Assembly (NCBI RefSeq): GCF_017676365.1
Contig: NZ_JADKMA010000030.1
Location: forward strand, 1-48,817
DNA from: Streptomyces oryzae
GTDB taxonomy: Bacteria; Actinomycetota; Actinomycetes; Streptomycetales; Streptomycetaceae
DNA: 48,817 nt
Direction: 5' to 3'
The position numbers and the translations under genes are program-made. The stretch's first letter is position 1. Each line of letters starts with the position of its first letter. The notes beneath the pieces were generated by a model. That model was given only the letters and a program-made list of their open reading frames with translations, ran no database searches and was not told the origin of the DNA. Positions 36,258 to 45,521 of the stretch are shown here, one piece after another.

Positions 36258-36770
36258 ATGACCACCACCTGGAACGCCCGTCCTGAAACCGCCGACGACA
36301 TCCCCGCCGTCCGAGACATCCTCCTCGCGGCCTTCCCCACCGCCGCCGAGGCCGAGATCGTCGACGCCCTGCGCGCTGACCCGAAGGCGTGGATCGACGG
36401 CCTGTCGATGGTCACCGCAGCCCCTGACAACCTCCCGGTGGGGTACGCGCTGCTCACCCGCTGCCACGTCGACGGTCAGCCCGCCCTCGCCCTGGCCCCG
36501 TGCGCGGTACTGCCCGCAGCCCAGCGCGCCGGTGCCGGCTCCGCGGCCATCCGCGCCGCCTTGACCGCCGCCCGGGCGATGGGCGAGAACCTCGTTGTCG
36601 TCCTGGGACACGCCGACTACTACCCCCGGTTCGGCTTCACGCCGGCCTCCCGCTTCGGCATCCGAGCCCCCTTCGACGTACCTGACGAAGCCATGATGGC
36701 CATGGCTCTGGACAACACCCGGCCGATCCCAGCAGGCACCATCCAGTACCCCGCCGCGTTCGGCGTCTGA
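36258..36770 (+). CDS. GNAT acetyltransferase (YhbS-like)
   Basis: A 170-aa protein: ETADDIPAVRDILLAAFPTA at the N-terminus, then ALAPCAVLPAAQRAGAGSAA (acetyl-CoA loop, in a Q-R-x-G-x-G variant) and GENLVVVLGHADYYPRFGFT, diagnostic of the YhbS-type group. A late PFDVPDEAMMAMALD segment agrees with that. ATG at 36258 has only a weak CGGAA ribosome binding site. It appears monocistronic. The substrate is unknown. Confidence 0.83.
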   Translation: MTTTWNARPETADDIPAVRDILLAAFPTAAEAEIVDALRADPKAWIDGLSMVTAAPDNLPVGYALLTRCHVDGQPALALAPCAVLPAAQRAGAGSAAIRAALTAARAMGENLVVVLGHADYYPRFGFTPASRFGIRAPFDVPDEAMMAMALDNTRPIPAGTIQYPAAFGV

Positions 36771-37509
36771 CCCCTCCTACAGCCCCCCGGGCTCGTGCCC
36801 CGGGGCGCCGCCCGGAGCGAGCCGTGCTGGGCTGGGCCTGGGGGCTGATCTGCGCGCTCATTCAGGCTGCCGAAACCAAGCGCTCAGCAACGATCGTCAG
36901 GTTCGGGCGCGGTACCCTCGCCGAGCTCTACGAGGAGACCACACACCCGGTCGCCGAACACCAACTCGTGCCTTCGGCCTGCCACAGCGGCACGCCGACG
37001 GTCGCCGAGAGGGCCGCACGGGCCACTTCGCTCTCATGCTCGCAGGACCGTTGCGGCCCCTGCCATGTCACGGCCACGATCGGATGACGATCTGTGAGCG
37101 ATGGTGGTCATGAGGGCATGACGCGCTCCCACGTCTTGCGGCCTTCCGCGACCGGCATGGTTCAACTGCCCTCGGCCGGGGCCGTCCTGACGGGCTGCTG
37201 CCGTTGATCCGGCACGTCCTCTCACCTCACGTGCCCGCCGGGTGGGGCGGGCAGGAAGGATCGCTTAGCGCTCGTACCACCGGCGTCGAGCTCCTGACCG
37301 TCGGGCATCCGGCCACGTGCCCTACGGTCCTGCACGACCGTGCCACTCACTCACCACAGACGAATATCGGCCCGAATCCGGTAAGCGGCTCTCATCGAAG
37401 GCTGAGTACGGCGTCGGAGCGTTGAGGCAGCGGACCGGTGATCGCCGACGGTACTGAACAGGTACGGGTTGGACAGTGGCCGGGGGCAGCCAACCTCCCT
37501 CGCGACGGT
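36771..37509. other. Long intergenic region, nothing recognised
   Basis: About 740 bp between a plus-strand GNAT gene and the end of a minus-strand membrane protein gene. I see no domain, ribosome binding site, tRNA or strong repeat. Short frames are open on both strands but look like GC-driven shadows. Confidence 0.4.
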
Positions 37510-38364
37510 TCAGCGAAGCAGTGCTGCACGCAGGGTGATGCCGTGCCGCGTACGCAGCCGCCGCAGCTCCCACATCGCCACGGCGGAGACGGTCAGCGGG
37601 GCTCCCAGGATGAAGGCCACCCGCACTCCGAACGGCACACCCTCGTAGGCACCACGGAACACGTCGACGAGAGCGACTTCCCAAACGAGCAGCGTCGCGA
37701 GGAGTGGTGGAATCGTCTCGTGGAGGTCCGCTGTCCGGAAGACGTGCACGAGTGACTGCGCGATGCCGTAGAGGCCAAAGGGGGCGAGCCACAACGAGAA
37801 GGCACCCAGGGCGAACAGCAGCACCACCCGCCCTGCTGACGCCGTCCAGTTCGTGTTCTCGTCAACGTAGCCCAGCCCGGTGATCAGTCTCGGCACAGCG
37901 AGCGTGACGACCAACGCGAGCAGGGCCCCGGCGGGCTTGGCCGCGCGGCGCAGGAACAGGCGCCGGTTGGGCGGGCGGGCCGCCGCGATGAAGACGGTGA
38001 CGGCGACCGGGAACGTCACCCCCAGCACAATGAGGGTGGTGCGGATCTGGCCGAAGCGGTCGTCCAGCACGGAGTCGGCGTCGGAGGCCAGCCCGTAGGA
38101 CAACAGCATCCACGTGACAGCGGCCAGGCCGACGACCGTCCGAAAGACCTGCACCTTCTTCACGACCGGGTCGTTCACACGGTCCGGCCGGGACGGCGTG
38201 AACACCGCACGCCCCACGGCGATCGGATTGAAGAGACGTCCGAAGGTCAGCGGGCGAGCCGGAACCGGCGGCCACGGTCCCGCCGGCGGCATGGGTGGCA
38301 AACCCGGTCCCGGCGGTTGTCCTCTGTATGGATTCCATGGCGCTCCGCCCCCGCTTCCGCTCAT
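37510..38364 (-). CDS. Multi-pass membrane protein of unknown function
   Basis: A 284-aa protein. The first ~40 residues are Gly/Pro-rich (a cytoplasmic tail with PPGPGLPPMPPAGPWPPVPA). Six or so hydrophobic helices follow, including VGLAAVTWMLLSYGLA, TLIVLGVTFPVAVTVFIAAA and VVLLFALGAFSLWLAPFGLY. GGAAGGA lies 7 nt before the ATG at 38364. The frame continues upstream, but the ribosome binding site fixes this start. Pro-rich tails on small membrane proteins are common in actinomycetes. No family was recognised and no operon partner is present. Confidence 0.75.
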   Translation of the reverse strand: MSGSGGGAPWNPYRGQPPGPGLPPMPPAGPWPPVPARPLTFGRLFNPIAVGRAVFTPSRPDRVNDPVVKKVQVFRTVVGLAAVTWMLLSYGLASDADSVLDDRFGQIRTTLIVLGVTFPVAVTVFIAAARPPNRRLFLRRAAKPAGALLALVVTLAVPRLITGLGYVDENTNWTASAGRVVLLFALGAFSLWLAPFGLYGIAQSLVHVFRTADLHETIPPLLATLLVWEVALVDVFRGAYEGVPFGVRVAFILGAPLTVSAVAMWELRRLRTRHGITLRAALLR

Positions 38365-38835
38365 CCCCGTGTCCTTCCTGTCGTTTTTTCCAGAGGCCAG
38401 GAGAAGAATCGCAGATCTCAGCGCGTAAGAACGCTTGGTTTCGCCTGCGGCTGCGCTGCAGTTGTGTGTCGGCAGCCGCCACGCCACCTCCGCTGGGACA
38501 TTCGAAGGCACCATGACTTCGCCGCGCCTCCGCCAACGCCACACGTCCAGAGGCCGACGGGGCAGCGCGGCATGAGCCTCCAGCCGATCGCGGGTGCGGC
38601 CGGCCAGGCAAGCATGCGGTCCGCTGCCGAAGCACGCTGATCCTGCGTACTTGACCTTCGATGAGATGGACTGCAGTCCGTCAGCCTTCGACGAGATTTG
38701 CTCAACGTTCGGTGCGACAGGTCACCACCACCACTCAGTGGTTGACCGACGCCGCTGCAGCCAAAGAGCGAGCCGGCCCGTGCGATAGCAGAGCGCGGTC
38801 CGGGCGACGCTTCACGGAAGAAGCCGGATGCCGGA
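38365..38835. other. Intergenic region, nothing recognised
   Basis: About 470 bp. A near-repeat (CCTTCGATGAGAT and CCTTCGACGAGAT, about 38657 and 38684) is the only pattern noted. No gene is supported. Confidence 0.4.
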
Positions 38836-39054
38836 TCAGCCGAAGTTCACGTCACTGCACAGGTAGTACGTCCGGTCCATGTGTGAGGCCTTCCAGATCG
38901 TGTACACGACGTGGCGGCCGCTGTAACCGGAGGTGCTGACCGGGATCTCGTAGCCGTTGGCGGGCCCGTAGCTGCTCGTCTCGGCGACGAGTTCGAGGTC
39001 GTCCCAGCCCATCCGCCTGCGCGGTGGGGTCGAAGCCTGCTTGGTGACGTACAC
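38836..39054 (-). pseudogene. C-terminal relic of an AA10 lytic polysaccharide monooxygenase
   Basis: About 70 codons encode YVTKQASTPPRRRMGWDDLE, then YGPANGYEIPVSTSGYSGRH and VVYTIWKASHMDRTYYLCSD, ending VNFG and a stop. This is the end of secreted AA10 chitin/cellulose monooxygenases (for example the CHB-type chitin-binding proteins), including the conserved WQ/K-ASHxDxxYxxCxDVxF pattern. The signal peptide, N-terminal catalytic histidine and most of the domain are absent. Just upstream the DNA belongs to the leader of the SMI1/KNR4 gene, so the gene was cut by a rearrangement. Confidence 0.82.
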
Positions 39055-39160
39055 CGGTGGTCACCCCCAGCGCCACAGCGGCCGGGCCGCGCCCGAAGCG
39101 GGGGCGGGAGTCGCCCTGCCCGGTGCGGGAGCGGCTGGGCCGGGGTGCGAAGGTGAGGGC

Positions 39161-40030
39161 ATGACCGAAGCGCACACCCCTCTGCCCCGCATCACCGAGC
39201 GGGTACCGCCGCCTGTCGAGCCGGTGAACGGGCACGGTGACTGGGCCGTCGTGGAACAGGAGTTGGGCACCCCGCTGCCGGACGACTACAAGCAGCTGGT
39301 GGAGACCTACGGCCGTGGCGACTTCTGGGGCGCGCTGTGTCTGTGCACCCCGTTCGGTGACGACAACCCGGTCCGGCTGGAAGGGAGCCTCCTTGAGGAC
39401 TTCGGCCCGTCGCGGGAACTCTTTCCCGAGCAGCACCCCTACCCTCTCTTCCCGGAACCTGGCGGGCTGCTCACCTGGGCGGTGACCGAGAACGCAGCGC
39501 AGCTGTGCTGGCTGACCGAGGGATCCCCGGAGTCCTGGCCGGTGGTGATCTGGTCGCGCGACAACGACTACGAACGGTACGGCTGCTCAGCTGCCGCGTT
39601 CCTGGACAGGTGGATCAGCGGCCAGGTCACCTCGGAACTCCTGCCCCGCGAGGACGATATCGCCCCCTGGTTCGACGCGGCGATCGACCGCGACCACGTC
39701 TACGTGCGCCTGGGCGAGGGTCCGCTGCCCTACCGCGAGCGCCTGCGCATCCTGCGCGACGCCCTCGCGCCCACCGCGGACCGCGGCAGCTACGCGTACC
39801 GGGGCAACCGCCAGGACCACTTCGTCATGACCGGAACCGGCTGGCAGCTGACATACGAGACGGCCTACGGGCACCAGCTCCGCGTGGCCTTCCCACCCGC
39901 CGACTGCGAGGCGGCCCGTGCTGCGGTTCTGGCCGCTGTGGATCTCATGGGGTGCCCGGTGGAATCCATCGCCACGGTCCATGGCACCTCCTCCTGGGAA
40001 CCGCGAGCGGAAGTCCGCCCTGAACCCTGA
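39161..40030 (+). CDS. SMI1/KNR4 (SUKH) family protein
   Basis: A 289-aa protein. The SUKH signature lies in the first ~160 residues: WAVVEQELGTPLPDDYKQLV, then YGRGDFWG and LLTWAVTENAAQLCWLTEGS. SUKH proteins are often immunity proteins against polymorphic toxins or regulators. The C-terminal part (RGNRQDHFVMTGTGWQLTYE) looks like a separate small domain. The frame is open upstream, but ATG at 39161 has GGTGAGG just before it. No toxin gene is adjacent. Confidence 0.78.
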   Translation: MTEAHTPLPRITERVPPPVEPVNGHGDWAVVEQELGTPLPDDYKQLVETYGRGDFWGALCLCTPFGDDNPVRLEGSLLEDFGPSRELFPEQHPYPLFPEPGGLLTWAVTENAAQLCWLTEGSPESWPVVIWSRDNDYERYGCSAAAFLDRWISGQVTSELLPREDDIAPWFDAAIDRDHVYVRLGEGPLPYRERLRILRDALAPTADRGSYAYRGNRQDHFVMTGTGWQLTYETAYGHQLRVAFPPADCEAARAAVLAAVDLMGCPVESIATVHGTSSWEPRAEVRPEP

Positions 40031-40405
40031 GAGGAGCCGGACGTGCCGCCGGGGGGCGGGAGTCCTCGCCGTCAGGTGAGCCGCCTGGCCAGGAGCCGGG
40101 TGCAGAACGTACGACCCCAGCACTCACGGCACCCGGCTGCCATCTGCCCCGGCAGCATGGCAATGCCCGTTCCACCTGGCCGACGGGCACCGGTACACCG
40201 CCGAGGGAACGCCGGCCGGTGTTGGTGCACCCGCACACGCCGGGCCTCGAACCGGACCGGACCGCTCATCCGCCGAAGGAGCTTCCTCCCCTGGACGAGG
40301 CTGAGACCGGGCCGCCGCGACGTCGGCGGTGGCTGTCCTCCGTCCGCGTCTGCGGCTTGCCGCCCCGCAGTCCCGCCGACCAGCTCGGCCTGTCACAGTG
40401 GCGCA
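40031..40405. other. Intergenic region, nothing recognised
   Basis: About 375 bp. A fragment CPFHLADGHRYTAEGTPAGV (about 40166-40225) looks protein-like, but it has no start and no known family. No gene is supported. Confidence 0.35.
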
Positions 40406-40801
40406 ATGCTTCTCCCTCCCGAGAAAACCCTGTTCGTTCGGGGTGCCACTCCGGTGCTCCTGCTGTCCGACGCGCCGGTCCATGAAATTCTGCCGACGGT
40501 GACCGCGCTGGACGGGGCGGTGCCCCCGTGCGAGGGGTGGAGCATCACTCCCAAACTCACTCTGTGTGTCGTGGACGGGCCCGGCGATGCCGGACTCCTC
40601 ATCCCGGCCCTCGCTGCGCCGGTGATCGATACAGCCCATGGGGCCACCGCGCCTGGCGACATGGGCGACTGGTGCACGGACGCCGAACGAGCCGGTGGCG
40701 CGGTCGTCCTGTCACTCGACGAACTGCCCGAGATCCTCGATTGGGCCCTCCAGCTCGGCTCCGGGGCCGCCCACGGCGGTTTCATGGCAAGCCTGAACTG
40801 A
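40406..40801 (+). CDS. Hypothetical protein
   Basis: A 131-aa protein beginning MLLPPEKTLFVRGATPVLLL. It has an alpha/beta character with no signal peptide. Internal patterns (LPTVTALDGAVPPCEGWSIT, VVLSLDELPEILDWALQLG) do not match a family I know. Codon bias is coding. The start at 40406 is preceded by no strong ribosome binding site. It lies upstream of the lanthipeptide genes on the same strand, but is separated from them by 345 bp, so a link is not supported. Confidence 0.58.
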   Translation: MLLPPEKTLFVRGATPVLLLSDAPVHEILPTVTALDGAVPPCEGWSITPKLTLCVVDGPGDAGLLIPALAAPVIDTAHGATAPGDMGDWCTDAERAGGAVVLSLDELPEILDWALQLGSGAAHGGFMASLN

Positions 40802-41146
40802 CAGGGATGCCGCGGGCGGCGCCGCCGCGCCGAACGGGTTCCAGGCGCAACACGTACTGACGGCCGCCCGTCTTCTGCGACGGTCACGCCGTAGTCGTAC
40901 AGCTCAGGGCTACCGTGGGCCCTCCGGACGCTACCTGGGGCCGGGATGGGGACCTGGGCAGCGCCTGCCAAAAATGCCTCAGGATTCCACAAGCTCAACA
41001 CTTTCCTCACGAACATCCAGAAGGCTAGTCTCCCAGCGGATCTGCCATGCCGATGCGCCAACGGCGCCTGGGCGCAACGGACTTGAGGGTAGATCCGTTC
41101 CCTCCTACGTGCCTACGTGCCAACGTGTACTGAAAAGGAGACCTAC
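40802..41146. other. Region upstream of the lanthipeptide precursor
   Basis: About 345 bp with no gene. It should contain the promoter of the lan operon. No consensus boxes are clear. A small duplicated GTGCCTACGTGCCAACGTG-type stretch is at about 41109-41127. Confidence 0.4.
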
Positions 41147-41317
41147 ATGAACGACACGGTGAACACCGGCCAGGCGGCCGCGCACACCCAGGGGCTCACC
41201 CCGGGCCTTGGCCACCCCGCGGGCACGGTGGACCTCACCGCCGACCTCCCCGACGAGGGCGCCACATCAGGCGCCGTGACCGTGTCCACCCAGCCGTTCT
41301 TCGACTGCTGCGGCTGA
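41147..41317 (+). CDS. Class II lanthipeptide precursor
   Basis: A 56-aa peptide with AAAGGAGA 5 nt before the ATG, a very strong ribosome binding site. The leader is acidic near its end (VDLTADLPDEGA). The likely core after Gly-Ala is TSGAVTVSTQPFFDCCG: five Ser/Thr and two adjacent Cys near the C-terminus. With a LanM gene 131 bp downstream it is almost certainly its substrate. At most two thioether rings can form, and both must use the vicinal cysteines; extra Ser/Thr may stay dehydrated. I recognise no named lantibiotic with this core. No LanT-type transporter or protease gene is next to it. Confidence 0.87.
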   Translation: MNDTVNTGQAAAHTQGLTPGLGHPAGTVDLTADLPDEGATSGAVTVSTQPFFDCCG

Positions 41318-41448
41318 CCTGCCCCGGCGCCGGTCCCCGCCCGGGGGCCGGCGCCGGTCCACGATCCTGGCCGGGGTCCGCCCCGGCGCGATGACGGATA
41401 CGTCACCCAGGTGCGACGGCGGACACGTCGACGCGCGAAAGGACAGTC

Positions 41449-44400
41449 TTGAGCCTTCCCCGTCCCCACAGCAACGGGTCAGCCCTGGCTGAAGACTTCT
41501 GGAGCCCGGCCCGCTACGCGCGGGAGCGGGTGACCCCCGCGTCGAGACCACGGGAGCCCATCAACCCGGCCACGGCGGCCGACAAGCTCGCCGGCTGGCA
41601 GTCCCTGCCCCCCTTCCGTGGCCCCGGAGACCGGTTCACCGACGGGCTCCGCGCGATCGGACTGACGCCGCCCCTGCTGCACCGGCTGCTCGGCGAGGAG
41701 CATGCAGCACTCGGCGCCCGCCTGCCGGCCCGTCCGCCATGGGCAGACCGCATACGTGCCGCCGGCCCGGAGCCGCTGACCCAGCCCCCCGGTCTGCCTG
41801 GACTGCCCGGTCTGCTGCGTGTCGCCGACCCGTTGGTCCGGCAGGCTCGGAGCCGGCTGCGTACGAAGCTGCGCCGCCTCGGCCCGTTCCCCGCCGAGCT
41901 GGACGGGCTGTGCGAAGTCCTCGACGAGAGCGTGCCGGTCCAGCGTCTGGGCGCGCTGCTGAAGCCCACCATGATCCTGGAGATCAACGTGGCGCGCGTC
42001 GCGGGCCGGCTGGCCGCGGGCCATACGCCGAGGGAGCGCTACGGCCTGTTCGTCGACCTGCTGGGCACGGCCGCGGAACAGAACCGGATCTGGTCCGCCT
42101 ACCCGGTGCTGGCGCGATGTGTGGTGGAGTTGCTGGACGGCTGGGTGGCGGACCGGGTGCGGTTCGCACGTCATCTGCGCGATGATCTCGCGCAGCTTCG
42201 TGCCGGTCTGCTCGCCGGTGCGGACCCGCGCGGTGTGGCAGCTGTCGACTTCGGCCAGGGGGACGCGCACAGAGGGGGCCGGTCGGTCTGCCGGGTGGAC
42301 TTCCACCACGCGCCCTCGGTGTTCTACAAACCCCGCTCCCTCGCGGTGGACGCACAGTTCGCCGCTTTCTTGACCCGCTTCAGCGCGGACAGCCCGCTGG
42401 GTCTGCGCGCTCCGCGTGTGCTGAGCCACCCGGATCACGGCTGGGCGGAGCACGTGACGCCCGAACCCTGCGCGTCGGCGCGGGACATCACGGACTTCTA
42501 CTGGCGTTCAGGCGCGTTGCTGGCTCTCGTACACGCGTTGCGCGGTGCCGACTTCCACCACGAGAACGTCATCGCGGCGGGGGCCGACCCGGTCCTGGTG
42601 GACGTGGAAGCGCTGCTGCAACCCGTCGCCCCCGTTAAGGAGGGCGCCGCCGAGAGCGGTGGAGAGAGCGGTCGGGGGAATGGAGCCGGGGCGGACGGGC
42701 CCCGGACCGAGGACCCGGCCCTTGTCGCGCTGCGGGAGTCGGTGCGGTCCACCGCGCTGCTGCCCGCCAAGGTGCTGCTCGACGCCACTGCGGCCGGAGT
42801 ACCCGCAGCGGACTACAGCGGTATGAACGGCCGACAGCACCAGCCGTCAGTGGTGCCCGTTCCCATGGAGAAGAAGGCGGGCACGGACGAGGTGCACATC
42901 GTCTGGGAGCATGTGGCGACGCCGGGCGGCGCGAACAGACCCCGGCAGCCGGACGGTACGCACGCCGACCCGTCCGACCACGTGCCCCAGGTTCTGGCGG
43001 GCTTCCGTTTCGGCTACGACTGGGTGACCGCACACCGCGAGGAACTCCTCGCGCCCGGCGGGCCGCTGGACCGCTTCGCCGGTACCCCGGTGCGCTTCCT
43101 GCCCCGGGCCAGCTTCGTCTACGGCAAGGTGTGTGCCGAGAGCGCACACCCGGACTTCCTCCGGGACGCGCTGGAACGTGAACGCAGCGCGGCGCGGCTG
43201 TGCGCCGGCCGGTATGCGGGTGACGCCGGGGGCGCTGTCGTACGCGCCGAGATGGCGGCGGTGCTGCGCGGCGACATCCCGCTGTTCGAGGCGCTCCCTG
43301 GGGCACGGAAGCTGCTGCTCGACGACGGGCGTAAGATCCCCGCCTTCTTCCGCGAGCCGGCCCTGAACTCGGTGCGCCGCCGCATCGCGGGGATGAACGC
43401 CGACGACCGCGCATTGCAGGAGCGCGTCATCACCGAAGCTCTCGCAAGCGCCCGGGAAACCGCACCGCTGACGGAACCCCCCGAGTCGCCCGGCGTCGGC
43501 GGGCCGCAGCGGGCGCGTACCGCCGACGCCGGGGAACTGGTCAGCGCCGCCACGGCGCTCGGGGACCAGGTACGGCGCCTCGCCCTCGTCCGCGACGGCC
43601 GCATCGGCTGGCTGGCACCACAGCCGGTGGCGCACGGCGTATGGGACCTGGCACCACTCGAAGCCGACCTCTACGCAGGGCTACCGGGCATCGGCCTCTT
43701 CCTCGCCCAACTCGGCCGTACGAGCGGCCAGGAACGGTTCACAGCCCTGGCTCAAGACGTCGCCGAGGAGGTGGTGCGCAGGCTGCGGGACCGGGCCGCC
43801 GGGCTCTCCGGGTCTGGGGCCAGATCCGGGGCCAGGTCCGGGTCCGGGTCCGGGTTCGGAGGAAGGGAGGGCACCGGTGCACAGGAGGACATCGGAGCTT
43901 TCGGTCCATGGACTGGCGCGCTGTACTTCCTGGTGCATCTCGATGGACTGCTCGGCGGTACGTCCTTCACCGCGGCGGCGCGGGAGCCGGTGCTCTCCGT
44001 GGTGGAACAGGCTCTGGGCCGCACCAAGGCCTCCGATGTCGTGGCCGGTTCGGCAGGCTGTGGACTGGCACTGCTGAGCCTGGTGGAATCCGGTCACGAC
44101 GCTGACGGCCGAGCGCGCGCCCTGCTGCACGAGGTGGCGCTGCACCTGGTCGACGGGGCGGTGCCCGCGGACGGCGAGGGCTTGGCCTGGCAGCACCACC
44201 GCATCAACAGCCGCCGGCCGTTGACGGGCTTCGCACATGGAGTGGCCGGCATCATCACCGCGCTCTCCCGGCTCGCGCCGTTCACCGACGGCGCTCTGGA
44301 TGAGAGGTGCGCGGTGGCAGTGGCAGGCGGGCTGGCGTACGAGACCGACGTGTTCGACGCACAGGCCGGCAACTGGCCCGACTTCCGCACGGATGCGCCC

Positions 44401-44871
44401 TCCCTGTTCCGTTCGCTGTGGTGCCACGGGGCTGCCGGTATCGGCATGTCCCGGCTCGATCTGCTCGGCAGGCCCGGGCCGACCGGCCGGGACGAGACAC
44501 GGGGACGGGGCCGAGCCCGGGACGAAGCGCTGGCAGCCGACGCGAGAGCCGCGCTGCGTCCGGGTGACACGCACACCGCACACCGGCTCACCGGGCGCGG
44601 CAGCGACAGCATGTGCCATGGCGACCTGGGCAACCTCGAACTCCTGCTGCTGGCGGAACGGGCCGGACTGTCCGAACCGGGCGGCTTGATGCTGCGGCTC
44701 GGCCAGAAGCTGGACCACGCCGCCCACCGGGGCTGGGTATGCGGCTCTCCGACCAGGAGCGAAACGCCAGGACTCCTGACGGGGCTTTCGGGGGTGGGAT
44801 ACCAACTGCTCCGTTTCGCGAGCCCCGGGACAGTCCCCTCCGTGCTGTTGCTGCACCCGCCGATGCGGTGA
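41449..44871 (+). CDS. lanM: LanM bifunctional lanthionine synthetase
   Basis: A 1140-aa class II synthetase. The N-terminal dehydratase (DUF4135, about residues 130-560) includes SVFYKPRSLAVD (Lys294) and GADFHHENVIAAGADPVLVD (His370-Asn373). The C-terminal LanC-like cyclase (about 720-1130) has zinc ligands Cys992 (LWCHGAAGIGMSR) and Cys1056/His1057 (CHGDLGNLELLL). The start is TTG at 41449 with AAAGGA 5-6 nt upstream. It dehydrates Ser/Thr of the precursor and forms (methyl)lanthionine rings. A Gly/Ser-rich stretch at about residues 785-805 (SGSGARSGARSGSGSGF) is a low-complexity linker in the cyclase domain. Another Gly/Arg-rich insert separates the zinc motifs, widening their spacing to 64 residues. 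Confidence 0.93.
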   Translation: MSLPRPHSNGSALAEDFWSPARYARERVTPASRPREPINPATAADKLAGWQSLPPFRGPGDRFTDGLRAIGLTPPLLHRLLGEEHAALGARLPARPPWADRIRAAGPEPLTQPPGLPGLPGLLRVADPLVRQARSRLRTKLRRLGPFPAELDGLCEVLDESVPVQRLGALLKPTMILEINVARVAGRLAAGHTPRERYGLFVDLLGTAAEQNRIWSAYPVLARCVVELLDGWVADRVRFARHLRDDLAQLRAGLLAGADPRGVAAVDFGQGDAHRGGRSVCRVDFHHAPSVFYKPRSLAVDAQFAAFLTRFSADSPLGLRAPRVLSHPDHGWAEHVTPEPCASARDITDFYWRSGALLALVHALRGADFHHENVIAAGADPVLVDVEALLQPVAPVKEGAAESGGESGRGNGAGADGPRTEDPALVALRESVRSTALLPAKVLLDATAAGVPAADYSGMNGRQHQPSVVPVPMEKKAGTDEVHIVWEHVATPGGANRPRQPDGTHADPSDHVPQVLAGFRFGYDWVTAHREELLAPGGPLDRFAGTPVRFLPRASFVYGKVCAESAHPDFLRDALERERSAARLCAGRYAGDAGGAVVRAEMAAVLRGDIPLFEALPGARKLLLDDGRKIPAFFREPALNSVRRRIAGMNADDRALQERVITEALASARETAPLTEPPESPGVGGPQRARTADAGELVSAATALGDQVRRLALVRDGRIGWLAPQPVAHGVWDLAPLEADLYAGLPGIGLFLAQLGRTSGQERFTALAQDVAEEVVRRLRDRAAGLSGSGARSGARSGSGSGFGGREGTGAQEDIGAFGPWTGALYFLVHLDGLLGGTSFTAAAREPVLSVVEQALGRTKASDVVAGSAGCGLALLSLVESGHDADGRARALLHEVALHLVDGAVPADGEGLAWQHHRINSRRPLTGFAHGVAGIITALSRLAPFTDGALDERCAVAVAGGLAYETDVFDAQAGNWPDFRTDAPSLFRSLWCHGAAGIGMSRLDLLGRPGPTGRDETRGRGRARDEALAADARAALRPGDTHTAHRLTGRGSDSMCHGDLGNLELLLLAERAGLSEPGGLMLRLGQKLDHAAHRGWVCGSPTRSETPGLLTGLSGVGYQLLRFASPGTVPSVLLLHPPMR

Positions 44872-44969
44872 CCGTCGGCCATCAGCCGCCCGGGGGGGGT
44901 GTCCGGGCCCAAGCCGCTGCCGGACCGACAGGTGCTGTGCGGAGCCCTGTACACCCTGGAGCACTTCGG

Positions 44970-45521
44970 TCACACCCCTACGGCTCCGTCGATCCGCTCG
45001 CGGAGCAGGTCGGCGTGTCCGTTGTGGCGGGCGTACTCCTCAATCATGTGGATGAGCACCCACCGCAGCGAGACCGCTCCTCGCCACGCGTCACGGCCCT
45101 GGATGTCGAGGTGAGGGGCCTCAGCGGTGAACGTGCGCGCGAATGCGACCTCCTCCTGCCAGGCCCTCCAGGACTCGGCGACGACTTCAGAGGCAGGGGC
45201 CGCGCCGTCGAAGTCGCCCTCCGGAGCTTCCGGGGAGGAGAAGCGCAGCTCAACGTCGTGCCCGGCAAGCACGGCCCGGAACCAGCGGCGCTCCACGTCG
45301 GCGAGATGCCGGACCAAGCCGAGCAGCGAGAGTGAGGACGGGGCCACGGACCGCATGGCCAACTCCGCGCCGAGTCCGGAACACTTGAGCTCCAGGGTGG
45401 CACGCTGGGCCTCCAGCATGGCAATGAGCATGGGCCGTTCGTCCCCTACCGCAGGGCCGCTGAACCGGTCGCCACTGCCAGTACCGGCGAAGAGTTCGAT
45501 ACGTCTGTCGGGAATCTTCAT
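44970..45521 (-). CDS. DinB-like (DUF664) protein
   Basis: A 183-aa four-helix DinB-superfamily protein: ERPMLIAMLEAQRATLELKC, then LLGLVRHLADVERRWFRAVL (first metal His) and WVLIHMIEEYARHNGHADLL (His/Glu-His-Asn-Gly-His motif). Members are often thiol (mycothiol/bacillithiol) transferases or have unknown activity. ATG at 45521 is preceded by a weak AGGG. It converges on lanM, 98 bp apart, and has no evident link to it. Confidence 0.84.
   Translation of the reverse strand: MKIPDRRIELFAGTGSGDRFSGPAVGDERPMLIAMLEAQRATLELKCSGLGAELAMRSVAPSSLSLLGLVRHLADVERRWFRAVLAGHDVELRFSSPEAPEGDFDGAAPASEVVAESWRAWQEEVAFARTFTAEAPHLDIQGRDAWRGAVSLRWVLIHMIEEYARHNGHADLLRERIDGAVGV

Noticed and set aside
38657..38700. 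Imperfect direct repeat, possible tandem element
   Set aside because: Only two copies of ~13 bp with different flanks; no repeat family or CRISPR-like spacing.
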